In this document: one piece after another, positions 1-7,836 of the stretch
How the letters are laid out: every line of letters starts with the position of its first letter
Numbering within the stretch: the stretch's first letter is position 1
Assembly (NCBI GenBank): GCA_910588895.1
Contig: CAJUSS010000027.1
Location: 1-30,337, forward strand
Origin: an uncultured Lachnospiraceae bacterium
GTDB lineage: Bacteria > Bacillota > Clostridia > Lachnospirales > Lachnospiraceae
Direction of reading: 5' to 3'
Length of the DNA stretch: 30,337 nucleotides
Translations under genes and position numbers: made by a program
Notes under the pieces: generated by a model
Seen by the model: the letters and a program-made list of their open reading frames with translations, nothing else
Database searches by the model: none
Told to the model about the DNA's origin: nothing

Positions 1-498
1 ATCGCGATCGCCATGGCCTGTACCCCAAAACTTTTGATCGCAGACGAGCCTACTACCGCGCTGGATGTGACGATCCAGGCTCAGATCCTGGATCTGATGC
101 GGAAGATGCGCCAGCAGTACCAGATGTCCCTGATCTTGATCACCCACGACCTAGGGGTCATCGCCAGTATGTGTACCAGGATCATCGTCATGTATGGCGG
201 TCTGATCGTGGAGGAGGGCGATGTGCGGGATATCTTTTATCATACCGCCCACCCTTACACGAAGGGCTTGCTGGGATCTGTCCCCAAAGCGGACGGAGAG
301 CGGCTGATCCCGATCTTTGGGACACCGCCAGATCTTTTAGATCCTCCAAAGGGCTGCCCCTTTGCGGCCCGTTGCCCCTATGCCATGAAGCTGTGCCACG
401 GGTATCAGCCGGAGCTGGCGCTGGTGGGAGAAGGCCATAAGAGCGCCTGCTGGCTCCACAATGCCAGCGTGAAGGCGAAGCGGGGCGTGCAGCTGTAG
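1..498 (+). CDS. oppD: Oligopeptide/dipeptide ABC transporter ATP-binding protein, C-terminal fragment (OppD/DppD type)
   Basis: This is the 3' part of a gene that begins before the window; the reading frame is open from base 1, so the ATG at 13 is internal. The visible protein has the Walker B region (LLIADEPTTALD), the D-loop and the H-loop histidine (LILITHDLG), followed by the oligopeptide-transporter C-terminal extension. That extension carries four cysteines spaced C-x5-C-x6-C-x17-C. The Walker A and ABC signature lie outside the window. The protein would energise peptide import at the inner face of the membrane together with the OppF-like protein that follows 79 bp downstream. The family assignment is firm; oppD versus dppD cannot be separated from this fragment. 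Confidence 0.93.
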   Translation: MAIAMACTPKLLIADEPTTALDVTIQAQILDLMRKMRQQYQMSLILITHDLGVIASMCTRIIVMYGGLIVEEGDVRDIFYHTAHPYTKGLLGSVPKADGERLIPIFGTPPDLLDPPKGCPFAARCPYAMKLCHGYQPELALVGEGHKSACWLHNASVKAKRGVQL

Positions 499-577
499 GC
501 CGCCGGCTACGGATCTGGGAGTAGCAGGCTAGAAGCCGCGGAGCAGGAGTGCAAAAGGAAGAAAGGGAGGAGCGGTC

Positions 578-1561
578 ATGAGCATCAGCAGCAGCCGTGA
601 GACCTGTCTGGAGGTAAAGAACTTAAAAAAATATTTCGAGCTGAAGGCGGGACTCTTTAAAAAACCGAATATCTTAAAAGCAGTGGATGATGTTTCCTTT
701 TCGATCGCGCAGGGCGAGACCATGGGGCTGGTGGGGGAGTCGGGCTGCGGCAAGACCACCATCGGGCGGACCGTGCTGAAGCTGTATGAGCCCACAGCAG
801 GGACCATCCTCTATAAAGGACAGGATATCACTGCCCTGGGCGATAAGGAGATGAAGGCTTACCGGAGGAAGATGCAGATGATCTTCCAGGATCCCTATAC
901 ATCCTTAGATCCCAGGAAGAACGTGATGGACATCATCGCGGAGCCGATCCGCTTTATGGATCTAAGGCAGGGAAAGGATGTGGGCGACAGGGTCCGGGAG
1001 CTGGTGGAGCTAGTCGGCTTAAAGCCGGACCATATCAACCGGTATCCCCATGAGTTTTCCGGCGGCCAGCGCCAGAGGATCGGTATCGCCAGGGCGCTTG
1101 CGGCAGAGCCGGAGTTCATCGTCTGTGACGAGCCGATCTCCGCGCTGGATGTCTCGATACAGGCCCAGATCATCAACATCTTAGAGGAGCTGCAGGCAAG
1201 GTATGATTTTACCTATCTGTTCATCTCCCACGACCTGGCTATGGTCCGGCATATCTCCAGTCAGATCGGCGTGATGTATCTGGGAGATCTGCTGGAATAC
1301 GGCCAGGCCGATGAAGTATATGCCCATATGCTCCACCCGTATACCAAGGCGCTGATCTCTGCGGAACCGATCGCAGACCCGGATCTTGCGGCAGCCAGCC
1401 AGCGTATCGTCCTGGAAGGGGATGTATCATCCCCCATCGACCCAAAGGACGAGTGCAGGTTCTGTTCCCGCTGCCAGTATGCAAAGGACGTATGCAGGCA
1501 GTCCCGGCCCCGGCTCAAGAAGGCAGGAGACAGCCATTATGTGGCCTGCCACCTGGTCTAG
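578..1561 (+). CDS. oppF: Oligopeptide/dipeptide ABC transporter ATP-binding protein (OppF/DppF type)
   Basis: The 327-aa protein is a complete ABC ATPase of the peptide-importer class. Visible motifs are Walker A GESGCGKTT (K59), the signature SGGQRQR (from S161), Walker B IVCDEP (D184, E185) and the H-loop FISHDLA. The C-terminal extension has cysteines in the same C-x5-C-x6-C-x17-C spacing as the upstream OppD fragment, with one extra cysteine. The start is supported by a GGGAGGAG ribosome binding site just upstream of the ATG. It forms the second ATPase of a heterodimeric importer, with OppD before it and the binding protein OppA 196 bp after it. The permease genes are presumably upstream of the window. 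Confidence 0.95.
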   Translation: MSISSSRETCLEVKNLKKYFELKAGLFKKPNILKAVDDVSFSIAQGETMGLVGESGCGKTTIGRTVLKLYEPTAGTILYKGQDITALGDKEMKAYRRKMQMIFQDPYTSLDPRKNVMDIIAEPIRFMDLRQGKDVGDRVRELVELVGLKPDHINRYPHEFSGGQRQRIGIARALAAEPEFIVCDEPISALDVSIQAQIINILEELQARYDFTYLFISHDLAMVRHISSQIGVMYLGDLLEYGQADEVYAHMLHPYTKALISAEPIADPDLAAASQRIVLEGDVSSPIDPKDECRFCSRCQYAKDVCRQSRPRLKKAGDSHYVACHLV

Positions 1562-1757
1562 CCCCTGTCGCTGCCGGCCCTTGCGCTGCAGATGGATAAA
1601 AGCCTGCTGCGTGTCCAGATGGCACGGCGTGAAAGCGCCAGGGAGTTAGGTAACCTACAGTATCCTGCGGGCGGATCCGGAGCCGGCCCCATAAAGGCGG
1701 TCCCGGACGGACCGATCGGATAGATCAAAAAATCATCAATATCAGGAGGAGAACATT
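1562..1757. other. Spacer between oppF and oppA, no gene seen
   Basis: GC-rich for its first 150 bases, with no terminator, promoter or ORF that I can support. The last 20 bases carry the AGGAGGAG ribosome binding site of oppA. The two genes are probably in one transcript. Confidence 0.5.
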
Positions 1758-3479
1758 ATGAGAAAAACTTGGCTTGGCATCGTACTTACAGCAGCCATGA
1801 CGGTATCTCTGCTCACCGGCTGCGGCGGCGGTGGCAGTACAGAGGGTACCACTGCAGCAGCCGGTGACGGAGCGCAGACCGAGAGCACGGCAGCCGCAGG
1901 CGGGTCTGACGAGACGACCCAGGCGGCAGAGGCAGGGGAGAGCACCGGGGGCGGGAACATCCTGACCTACGCCATAGACGCAGAACCGGAGACCTTAGAT
2001 CCGGGCATGTGCAATTATGCAAAAGCTTCTGCAGTCCTGCTGAACCTGTTCAACGGCCTGTACCGTTATTCTGATGACGGGAGCAATGTGGAGCCGGCTA
2101 TGGCAGAGGGATATACCGTTTCTGATGACGGTCTGGTCTATACATTTACGCTCCGCGAGGGCTTAAAATGGTCCGACGGTTCTCCGCTCACAGCAGAGGA
2201 TTTCGAATATTCCTGGAAGAGGGAGTTAGATCAGGAGCTGATCAGTCCTGCCGCCTGGAACTTGTTCGATATCGTGAACGCAGAGGAATACAACAATGGC
2301 GAGTGTTCGGCAGACGAGGTAGGCATTAAAGCATTGGATGAAAGGACTCTGGAAGTGACCTTAAAAAATCCCACCGCATACTTCGTCAGCCTGACGGCTT
2401 CTTCTAACTGGGCTCCGGTGAAGAAGGATATGGTAGAAGGTTCCGAGGCCTGGGTCAAGAGCGCAGACACCTATGTCTGCAACGGCCCCTTCATGTTAAA
2501 GGAGATCAAGCCTCAGGCAGGCTATACGTTGGTAAAGAACCCGAATTATTATGACGCAGAGAATGTAAAGCTGGATGGCGTGGAGATCGTGATCATCGAG
2601 CAGGCAGAAGCGGCGCTCTCCGCCTACAATTCTGGCGATATCGATGTGATGACCGGCAACTCCGTGGGGACCCAGGCTATGTCCCAGTATGGCGGCAGCG
2701 ACGAGCTCACCGCCCATGACCTGATCGGAACCTCCTATTTTGACTTTAACTGCTCCAAGGAATACCTCACGTCAGAGGTGCGCAAGGCCCTCTCCATGGC
2801 GATCGAGAGAGACACGATCAACCAGGCAGTGGTCCCATCTAAGCCAAAGTCGGCCTTTGCATTTGTCCCCTATGGGATCCCCTACGGCGACGATGGGGTG
2901 AACTTCCGTGAGAAGGTAGGCGAGACATTGATCAAGGAGGATGTGGAGGCGGCCAAGCAACTCCTTGCAGATGCCGGCTATCCCGACGGGGAGGGCCTGC
3001 CCACCCTGCAGTTCATCATCACCAACACCCAAGAGAACAAGGACAAGGCGCAGGTCATGCAGGCCATGTGGAAGGAAAACCTTGGCGTCGAGTGCGAGAT
3101 CGTGACCTACGAATCCAAGGTCTACTGGGATGAGCACGGCGCAGGGAATTTCGACGTGGCATTTGACGGCTGGACCGGCGATTACTTAGATCCCAACACC
3201 AACTTGAACATCTTCAACAAGGGACGTATGGAGAAGGAGTGCCGTTGGCAGAGCGAAGAGGCCCTGCGGTATGACGACCTTTTGAACCAGGCGGCTGCCA
3301 GCGCGGACAATGCAGAGCGTATGGAGATCTTCACCGAGTGTGAGGCGATCCTCATGGACGAGATGCCGGTGCTGCCCCTGTACTACCGCAATACCATGGT
3401 CTTGGCAAAGCCCTATGTCAAAGGCTTTACCGTAGACTTTGGCGCACATCCGCTGTTCAGGTGTGTTGCTGTAGAATAA
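1758..3479 (+). CDS. oppA: Peptide ABC transporter substrate-binding lipoprotein (SBP family 5, OppA-like)
   Basis: The 573-aa protein starts with a lipoprotein signal peptide: basic MRK, a hydrophobic stretch and the lipobox LLTGC, so C22 would be lipidated and the protein anchored outside the membrane. A low-complexity Gly/Ala/Thr/Glu linker follows to about residue 70. The remainder matches family-5 solute-binding proteins, for example TYAIDAEPETLDP near the start of the mature domain and DFEYSWKREL further on, the latter characteristic of OppA-type proteins. A GGAGGAG ribosome binding site precedes the ATG. It would capture oligopeptides for the OppD/OppF importer. The substrate is not readable from sequence; murein peptides are possible given the neighbouring LD-carboxypeptidase, but that is inference. 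Confidence 0.94.
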   Translation: MRKTWLGIVLTAAMTVSLLTGCGGGGSTEGTTAAAGDGAQTESTAAAGGSDETTQAAEAGESTGGGNILTYAIDAEPETLDPGMCNYAKASAVLLNLFNGLYRYSDDGSNVEPAMAEGYTVSDDGLVYTFTLREGLKWSDGSPLTAEDFEYSWKRELDQELISPAAWNLFDIVNAEEYNNGECSADEVGIKALDERTLEVTLKNPTAYFVSLTASSNWAPVKKDMVEGSEAWVKSADTYVCNGPFMLKEIKPQAGYTLVKNPNYYDAENVKLDGVEIVIIEQAEAALSAYNSGDIDVMTGNSVGTQAMSQYGGSDELTAHDLIGTSYFDFNCSKEYLTSEVRKALSMAIERDTINQAVVPSKPKSAFAFVPYGIPYGDDGVNFREKVGETLIKEDVEAAKQLLADAGYPDGEGLPTLQFIITNTQENKDKAQVMQAMWKENLGVECEIVTYESKVYWDEHGAGNFDVAFDGWTGDYLDPNTNLNIFNKGRMEKECRWQSEEALRYDDLLNQAAASADNAERMEIFTECEAILMDEMPVLPLYYRNTMVLAKPYVKGFTVDFGAHPLFRCVAVE

Positions 3480-3503
3480 GAGCTGGCTGCAGATAAGAGA
3501 TAG

Positions 3504-3542
3504 AAAAGGCCCGGGCGTGCATAGCACCTGCCGGGCTTTTTT
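3504..3542 (+). terminator. Rho-independent terminator after oppA
   Basis: A GC-rich hairpin with arms GCCCGG (3509-3514) and CCGGGC (3531-3536) contains a smaller inner pairing GTGC/GCAC. It is followed directly by a run of six T. It lies 30 bp after the oppA stop and should end the peptide importer transcript, separating it from the LD-carboxypeptidase gene. Confidence 0.85.
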
Positions 3543-3698
3543 GGAGCATGGAGGACCGTCTCTGGCAGGTATGCCAAACGCTGCGATCCGCTGCGGCAGG
3601 GGTCTGCAGGAGACTCTAGGAGGCGGCCGCGGCATAGGCGGGCCTCACAGGGACAGGCGGATATAGCAGAGACGATCATGAAAGAAATGGAGAAAGAG

Positions 3699-4739
3699 AT
3701 GGTTTATCCAGAGAGATTACGAGAAGGGGATACAGTAGGGTTGGTGGCGCCGGCTTCTCCGATCACAGAGGAGAGGATAGGACTCTGCGTGAAGGCCTTG
3801 GAGGAGCTGGGCTTAAAGGTAAAGGTAGGTCAGACACTGGCCCGCAGCGGCCGGATCTTCCAGGAGCTGGAGGAGGAGAAGAAAAGAGAAGGTGCGGAAG
3901 GGGCTGCGTCCAGCGGCAGCAGTCCGACCGGTCCACAGAGGGAGGATGGCGTGGCCGGCTATCTGGCGACCGGCTATCTGGCCGGAAAGCCGGAGGACAG
4001 GGCACAGGATGTCAATGGGATGTTCGCTGATCCAGCGGTCAAAGGTGTGATCTGCGCCAAAGGCGGCTATGGCAGCGCTCAGATCATGAGGTACTTAGAC
4101 CAGGCGGTCATACAGAAAAACCCGAAGATCTTTTTAGGCTTCTCCGACATCACCAACCTGCTGGACATGTTCAGTCAGAGATGGGGCATGGCTGCCTATC
4201 ACGGCCCTATGCCATCCTCCAATATGATCGACCCGCCGATGGATCTTTACACCAGCGACAGCCTTAAAAGAGCGGTCTTTACCGACTGGCAGGAGCTGGA
4301 CTTTGAAAACCCGCCGGAAAAACCCCTTGAGACGATATCCGGCGGTACAGCCCAGGGCCGCTTGGCAGGCGGCAATGTCACGGTCTTCGCACGCATGACC
4401 GGCACCTTTTACCAGGCAGATACAAAGGATAAGATCCTCTTTTTGGAAGATGTGACCGAGCAGGTCCCCTCCATCGACATGTATCTTACCCAGATAGAGA
4501 ACGCCGGGCTCTTAGATGGTGTAAAGGGCATCCTGCTGGGCGACTTCAACGAATGTGAGAACCGTTATCATGCGAGCTATCCTGCAGGAGCGCTCCTGGC
4601 AGACCGCCTCAGAGCACGCGGCATCCCGGTCCTTTCCGGTCTCTGCTGCGGCCACAGAAGGACCACCGGCACACTTCCTATGGGGGCATGGTGCCAGCTG
4701 GATGCAGACCGGCAGACGGTCCGTTTTTTGCGGAGATAG
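3699..4739 (+). CDS. Muramoyl-tetrapeptide LD-carboxypeptidase family protein (peptidase S66, LdcA/MccF-like)
   Basis: Peptidase S66 enzymes cleave the bond before the terminal D-Ala of murein tetrapeptides, or act on MccC7-like substrates. With the start at 3699 (346 aa), the likely triad is S126 in GGYGS, E250 in FLEDV and H319 in CGHRRTTGTLP. The conserved opening LREGDTVGLVAPASP is also present. I chose 3699 because GGAG at 3689-3692 lies six bases upstream; in-frame ATGs at 3678 and 3687 lack a clear ribosome binding site. Residues about 57-100 hold a charged, Gly/Ser-rich insert ending in a tandem 15-bp duplication (GYLATGYLAG), which looks longer than I expect for the family. It is separated from oppA by a terminator. 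LdcA versus MccF specificity is undecided. Confidence 0.88.
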   Translation: MVYPERLREGDTVGLVAPASPITEERIGLCVKALEELGLKVKVGQTLARSGRIFQELEEEKKREGAEGAASSGSSPTGPQREDGVAGYLATGYLAGKPEDRAQDVNGMFADPAVKGVICAKGGYGSAQIMRYLDQAVIQKNPKIFLGFSDITNLLDMFSQRWGMAAYHGPMPSSNMIDPPMDLYTSDSLKRAVFTDWQELDFENPPEKPLETISGGTAQGRLAGGNVTVFARMTGTFYQADTKDKILFLEDVTEQVPSIDMYLTQIENAGLLDGVKGILLGDFNECENRYHASYPAGALLADRLRARGIPVLSGLCCGHRRTTGTLPMGAWCQLDADRQTVRFLRR

Positions 4740-4745
4740 ACAGCA

Positions 4746-4753
4746 GCGATCAG
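4746..4753. repeat. Target site duplication, left copy (GCGATCAG)
   Basis: The eight bases GCGATCAG directly precede the left end of the miniature element and are repeated exactly at 5033-5040 directly after its right end. Confidence 0.85.
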
Positions 4754-5032
4754 GTTACTATCCACACCCACGCCAATCGTTGTATAGGTGCAGGCGCATG
4801 ATCGGACAGCCGGCTAAAGCAGCTCCGGGAGGGGCCTGTCACAAAAGGAGCCCCGCTTTTGTAGAAGAACGCCGGTCCCCCCGCGGGGTCTTTCACACGC
4901 CCTAGTACCGCTGCGTTCTTACCAAAACACCGGAGCGAGAGCGCGGCGACGCCCAGACAAACCCCTCCCGGAGCGGACCATCTGCGACATATCTAAGCGA
5001 TAAGACTCCCTGGCGTGGGTGTGGATAGTAAC
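4754..5032. mobile_element. Miniature inverted-repeat transposable element (279 bp) with 8-bp target duplication
   Basis: The element starts GTTACTATCCACACC and ends with the exact inverse: bases 4754-4775 and 5011-5032 form a perfect 22-bp inverted repeat. It is flanked by the perfect direct repeat GCGATCAG at 4746-4753 and 5033-5040, the expected 8-bp target site duplication. An inner, nearly perfect inverted pair (4822-4840 and 4956-4974, core GCTCCGGGAGGGG) extends the symmetry. No transposase or credible ORF is inside, so it is non-autonomous. It sits between the LD-carboxypeptidase stop and the gdpP promoter. The IS family that mobilises it is not identified; 8-bp duplications occur in several, including IS256, IS66, ISL3 and IS1595. 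Confidence 0.88.
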
Positions 5033-5040
5033 GCGATCAG
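5033..5040. repeat. Target site duplication, right copy (GCGATCAG)
   Basis: Exact copy of 4746-4753, abutting the right inverted end of the miniature element. The perfect match suggests a fairly recent insertion. Confidence 0.85.
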
Positions 5041-5070
5041 GCCCCTTCCCCCGCATGCCGCTATTTTCCG

Positions 5071-5099
5071 TGGACGTGAGCCATTTCTTGTGCTATAAT
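5071..5099 (+). promoter_or_regulatory. Sigma-A type promoter for the gdpP-rplI-dnaB cluster
   Basis: A -35-like TGGACG (5071-5076) and a perfect -10 TATAAT (5094-5099) are separated by 17 bp, with an extended -10 TG dinucleotide (TTGTGC directly before the -10). A second TATAAT lies at 5102-5107. The promoter is 54 bp upstream of the gdpP start. Confidence 0.7.
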
Positions 5100-5152
5100 A
5101 GTATAATTAAAGAAAAAGCAGCGGATCGTGCCGAAAGTGATAGGAGAAGGTT

Positions 5153-7201
5153 ATGAATGATAAGGTTCGGGTGAAAGGCCGTTTGAGCTTGTATATGCAG
5201 TGGCCCCTGTTATTGTCGACCTTGCTGATCATCGTTACCATGGTGATCGGTGCTATGAGCATACGGGCCGGGGCGGTCATGAGCGGGTTCACGGTCTTAT
5301 ATATCCTGATCGCGCTGTGGATCTATCTGTACCAGAGAAAGAATGTGCTGGCCGGGATGGTGGAATTTTCTTCCGAATATGCATGGATCCAGAAGCAGCT
5401 TTTATCGGAGATGATGCAGCCTTACGGGATCGCTGACGAGAAAGGGCGCCTGCTGTGGATGAACCAGGCATTTGCAGAGCTTTTAGGAGTGGAACGGCAC
5501 AGCAGGAAGAGCCTGATGACCTTGTTCCCGGAGATGACCAAAGCCCTTTTAGAGGATAGATCCCAGGCTGTCAGCGTCCATACGTCCTACCAGGACCGGA
5601 ATTACCGTATGGATCTGAAATGGGTGGCTTTAAAGGACGCCGGGTCGCTGGAGATCACGCTGGGGAGAGAGTTTGCAGAGGAGTATCTGCTCACAGTGTA
5701 CCTGGCAGATGAGACCGAAGTCCTCTATTATAAGAAGGAGATCAGCGACCAGAAGCTGGTGGCCGGTCTGATCTACCTGGATAATTATGACGAAGCCTTA
5801 GAGAGCGTGGAAGAGGTAAGGCGTTCCCTGCTCACCGCATTGATCGACCGAAAGGTGAACAAATATATCTCCGCCATGGGTGGGATCGTGAAAAAGCTGG
5901 AAAAGGATAAATATTTCTTTATCGTCAAACAGCATTTTGCAGAGAAGATCATGGAGGACCGATTCGCCATCCTGGAGGATGTAAAGACCGTGAACATCGG
6001 CAATGACATGTCGGTCACTCTGAGCATCGGCATGGGGATGAGCGGAGACTCCTATATCCAGAATTACGAGTATGCCCGGGCCAGCATCGATATGGCGCTG
6101 GGACGCGGCGGCGACCAGGCGGTAGTGAAGGATGGGGAGCGGATCCAGTATTTTGGCGGAAAGGCCCAGCAGATGGAGAAATCCACCCGTGTGAAAGCCC
6201 GTGTGAAGGCCCATGCTTTGAGGGAGCTTTTAGAGAGTAAGGACCGCCTGCTGATCATGGGGCATAAGATGCCGGATATCGATTCACTGGGAGCCGCCAT
6301 TGGGATCTACCGGATCGCCACCTCTCTCAATAAAAAGGCCCACATCGTCATCAATGAGGCGACGATGTCCATCCAGCCTATGCTGGACCGGCTGCATGAG
6401 AGCCCGGACCATCCCGACGATCTGTTCTTAAACGGGGCTAAAGCAGCGGAGCTGGTGGATGCGAACACGATCCTGGTGGTGGTGGATGTGAACCGCCCCA
6501 GCATCACGGATTCGGCTGCTCTTTTGCGGATGGTGAAGACCATTGTGGTATTGGATCATCATCGCCAGAGCAGTGAGATCATTGAAAATGCCGTGCTCTC
6601 CTATGTAGAGCCCTATGCGTCCTCGACCTGTGAGATGGTGGCGGAGGTGCTCCAGTACATCGCGGACGGTATACGGATCAAGCCGGTGGAGGCGGATGCC
6701 ATGTATGCGGGCATCGTGGTAGATACCAATAATTTCACGAACCAGACCGGCGTACGGACCTTTGAGGCGGCTGCCTTCCTGCGCAGGAGCGGCGCCGATG
6801 TGACTAGAGTGCGGAAACTGTTCCGGGATAACATGGCAGAATATCAGGCTAAGGCAGATGCGGTCCGTCGGGCGGAGATCTACCGGGAGGGCTTTGTGAT
6901 CAGCGTGTGCCATGCAGAGGGCTTGAGCTCTCCTACGGTGGTGGGGGCCCAGGCAGCCAACGATCTGTTGGAGATCAGCGGGATCAAGGCGTCCGTGGTG
7001 CTGACCGAGTATAACCATGTGATCTATGCCAGCGCCCGGTCGATCGACGAGGTGAACGTCCAGGTGATGATGGAGCATCTGGGCGGCGGCGGTCACAGGA
7101 CTGTGGCCGGAGCCCAGTTAGAAGGTGTGGATGAGCAGCAGGCCAGGCTGATGGTGAAAAATGTGATCGATGAGATGCTAGAAAAAGGAGATGTTTCATA
7201 A
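5153..7201 (+). CDS. gdpP: Cyclic-di-AMP phosphodiesterase GdpP (YybT family)
   Basis: The 682-aa membrane protein hydrolyses c-di-AMP to pApA and so affects wall stress, potassium and osmotic control. Two membrane segments lie in the first 60 residues, followed by a PAS-like region, a degenerate GGDEF domain and a C-terminal DHH/DHHA1 phosphodiesterase. Metal-site motifs are visible: GHKMPDIDS (D375, D377), VVVDVNRP, LDHHR (D468, H469, H470), VVDTNNF and GGGGH (to H648). The length is normal for the family. AGGAG precedes the ATG. Its stop overlaps the rplI start by one base (TAATG), suggesting translational coupling. This order is common in Firmicutes. Confidence 0.96.
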   Translation: MNDKVRVKGRLSLYMQWPLLLSTLLIIVTMVIGAMSIRAGAVMSGFTVLYILIALWIYLYQRKNVLAGMVEFSSEYAWIQKQLLSEMMQPYGIADEKGRLLWMNQAFAELLGVERHSRKSLMTLFPEMTKALLEDRSQAVSVHTSYQDRNYRMDLKWVALKDAGSLEITLGREFAEEYLLTVYLADETEVLYYKKEISDQKLVAGLIYLDNYDEALESVEEVRRSLLTALIDRKVNKYISAMGGIVKKLEKDKYFFIVKQHFAEKIMEDRFAILEDVKTVNIGNDMSVTLSIGMGMSGDSYIQNYEYARASIDMALGRGGDQAVVKDGERIQYFGGKAQQMEKSTRVKARVKAHALRELLESKDRLLIMGHKMPDIDSLGAAIGIYRIATSLNKKAHIVINEATMSIQPMLDRLHESPDHPDDLFLNGAKAAELVDANTILVVVDVNRPSITDSAALLRMVKTIVVLDHHRQSSEIIENAVLSYVEPYASSTCEMVAEVLQYIADGIRIKPVEADAMYAGIVVDTNNFTNQTGVRTFEAAAFLRRSGADVTRVRKLFRDNMAEYQAKADAVRRAEIYREGFVISVCHAEGLSSPTVVGAQAANDLLEISGIKASVVLTEYNHVIYASARSIDEVNVQVMMEHLGGGGHRTVAGAQLEGVDEQQARLMVKNVIDEMLEKGDVS

Positions 7202-7647
7202 TGGATATCGTATTGTTAGAGGATGTAAAGTCCCTGGGGAAAAAGGGACAGCTGGTAAAGGTAAATGACGGCTATGCAAGGAACTTCATCCTGCCCAAAA
7301 AGCTGGGCGTGGAAGCTACGGCAAAGAACTTGAACGATCTGAAGCTGCAGAAGGCCAATGCGGAGAAGATCGCGGCCAGGCAGCTGGCAGAGGCTAAGGA
7401 GCTGGCAGAGAAGCTGGGCGGGCTTTCCGTCACGATCTCCATGAAGGCGGGAGAAGGCGGAAGGGCGTTTGGATCCGTATCCGGCAAGGAGATCAGCAAG
7501 GCGATCACAGAGCAGCTGGAGCTCGACATCGATAAGAAACGATTCCAGATGCCGGAGCCGATCAAGACCTTCGGGACCCATGAGGTGCCGATCCGGCTCC
7601 ATAAAGATGTGACCGCAAAGCTGGCGGTGAAGGTGGTAGAGGCATAG
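7201..7647 (+). CDS. rplI: 50S ribosomal protein L9
   Basis: The 148-aa protein has the usual length and the N-terminal L9 signature (LEDVKSLGKKGQLVKVNDGYARNF), a central helix and the C-terminal rRNA-binding domain with GRAFGSVSGKEIS. It binds 23S rRNA and helps maintain reading frame. The ATG overlaps the gdpP stop codon by one base. A 189-bp spacer separates it from dnaB. Confidence 0.98.
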   Translation: MDIVLLEDVKSLGKKGQLVKVNDGYARNFILPKKLGVEATAKNLNDLKLQKANAEKIAARQLAEAKELAEKLGGLSVTISMKAGEGGRAFGSVSGKEISKAITEQLELDIDKKRFQMPEPIKTFGTHEVPIRLHKDVTAKLAVKVVEA

Positions 7648-7671
7648 ACAAAACGCCGCCGGTCTGGTGGA

Positions 7672-7800
7672 GCGGGATAGGATGCGCCTTGCCGGATGAG
7701 CAGGGCACGGCCTGCGGCACGGATCGGGATAGGAGTCTTGCCCTGCAGGCCGGGAGCGATCTTGGAATACGGATAAAAAAGGCCTTGCCCTGCAGATGGG
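7672..7800 (+). repeat. Degenerate tandem repeat in the rplI-dnaB spacer
   Basis: Three loosely similar units can be seen, with CGGGATAGGA-like starts at 7673 and 7725 and CTTGCC at 7688, 7737 and 7784, giving a period of about 47-52 bases. The last two units share CCTTGCCCTGCAG or nearly so. No ORF or clear terminator is present. It could be a decayed duplication with no function. Confidence 0.35.
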
Positions 7801-7836
7801 GTGAGGCCCCTGTTATATGAGTGCGGAGGATTAGAG

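Noticed and set aside
4555..4905. 116-aa plus-strand ORF across the LD-carboxypeptidase end and the miniature element
   Set aside because: It overlaps a real gene in another frame and runs into the mobile element; a similar peptide in the 23801-23983 frame only reflects the shared DNA repeat.
6428..7096. 222-aa minus-strand ORF inside gdpP
   Set aside because: Shadow of the DHH/DHHA1 coding region in GC-rich DNA; His/Arg-rich composition and no ribosome binding site.
7648..7836. Riboswitch or ribosomal leader in the rplI-dnaB spacer
   Set aside because: Only loose tandem similarity is seen; no known riboswitch core or terminator could be recognised.
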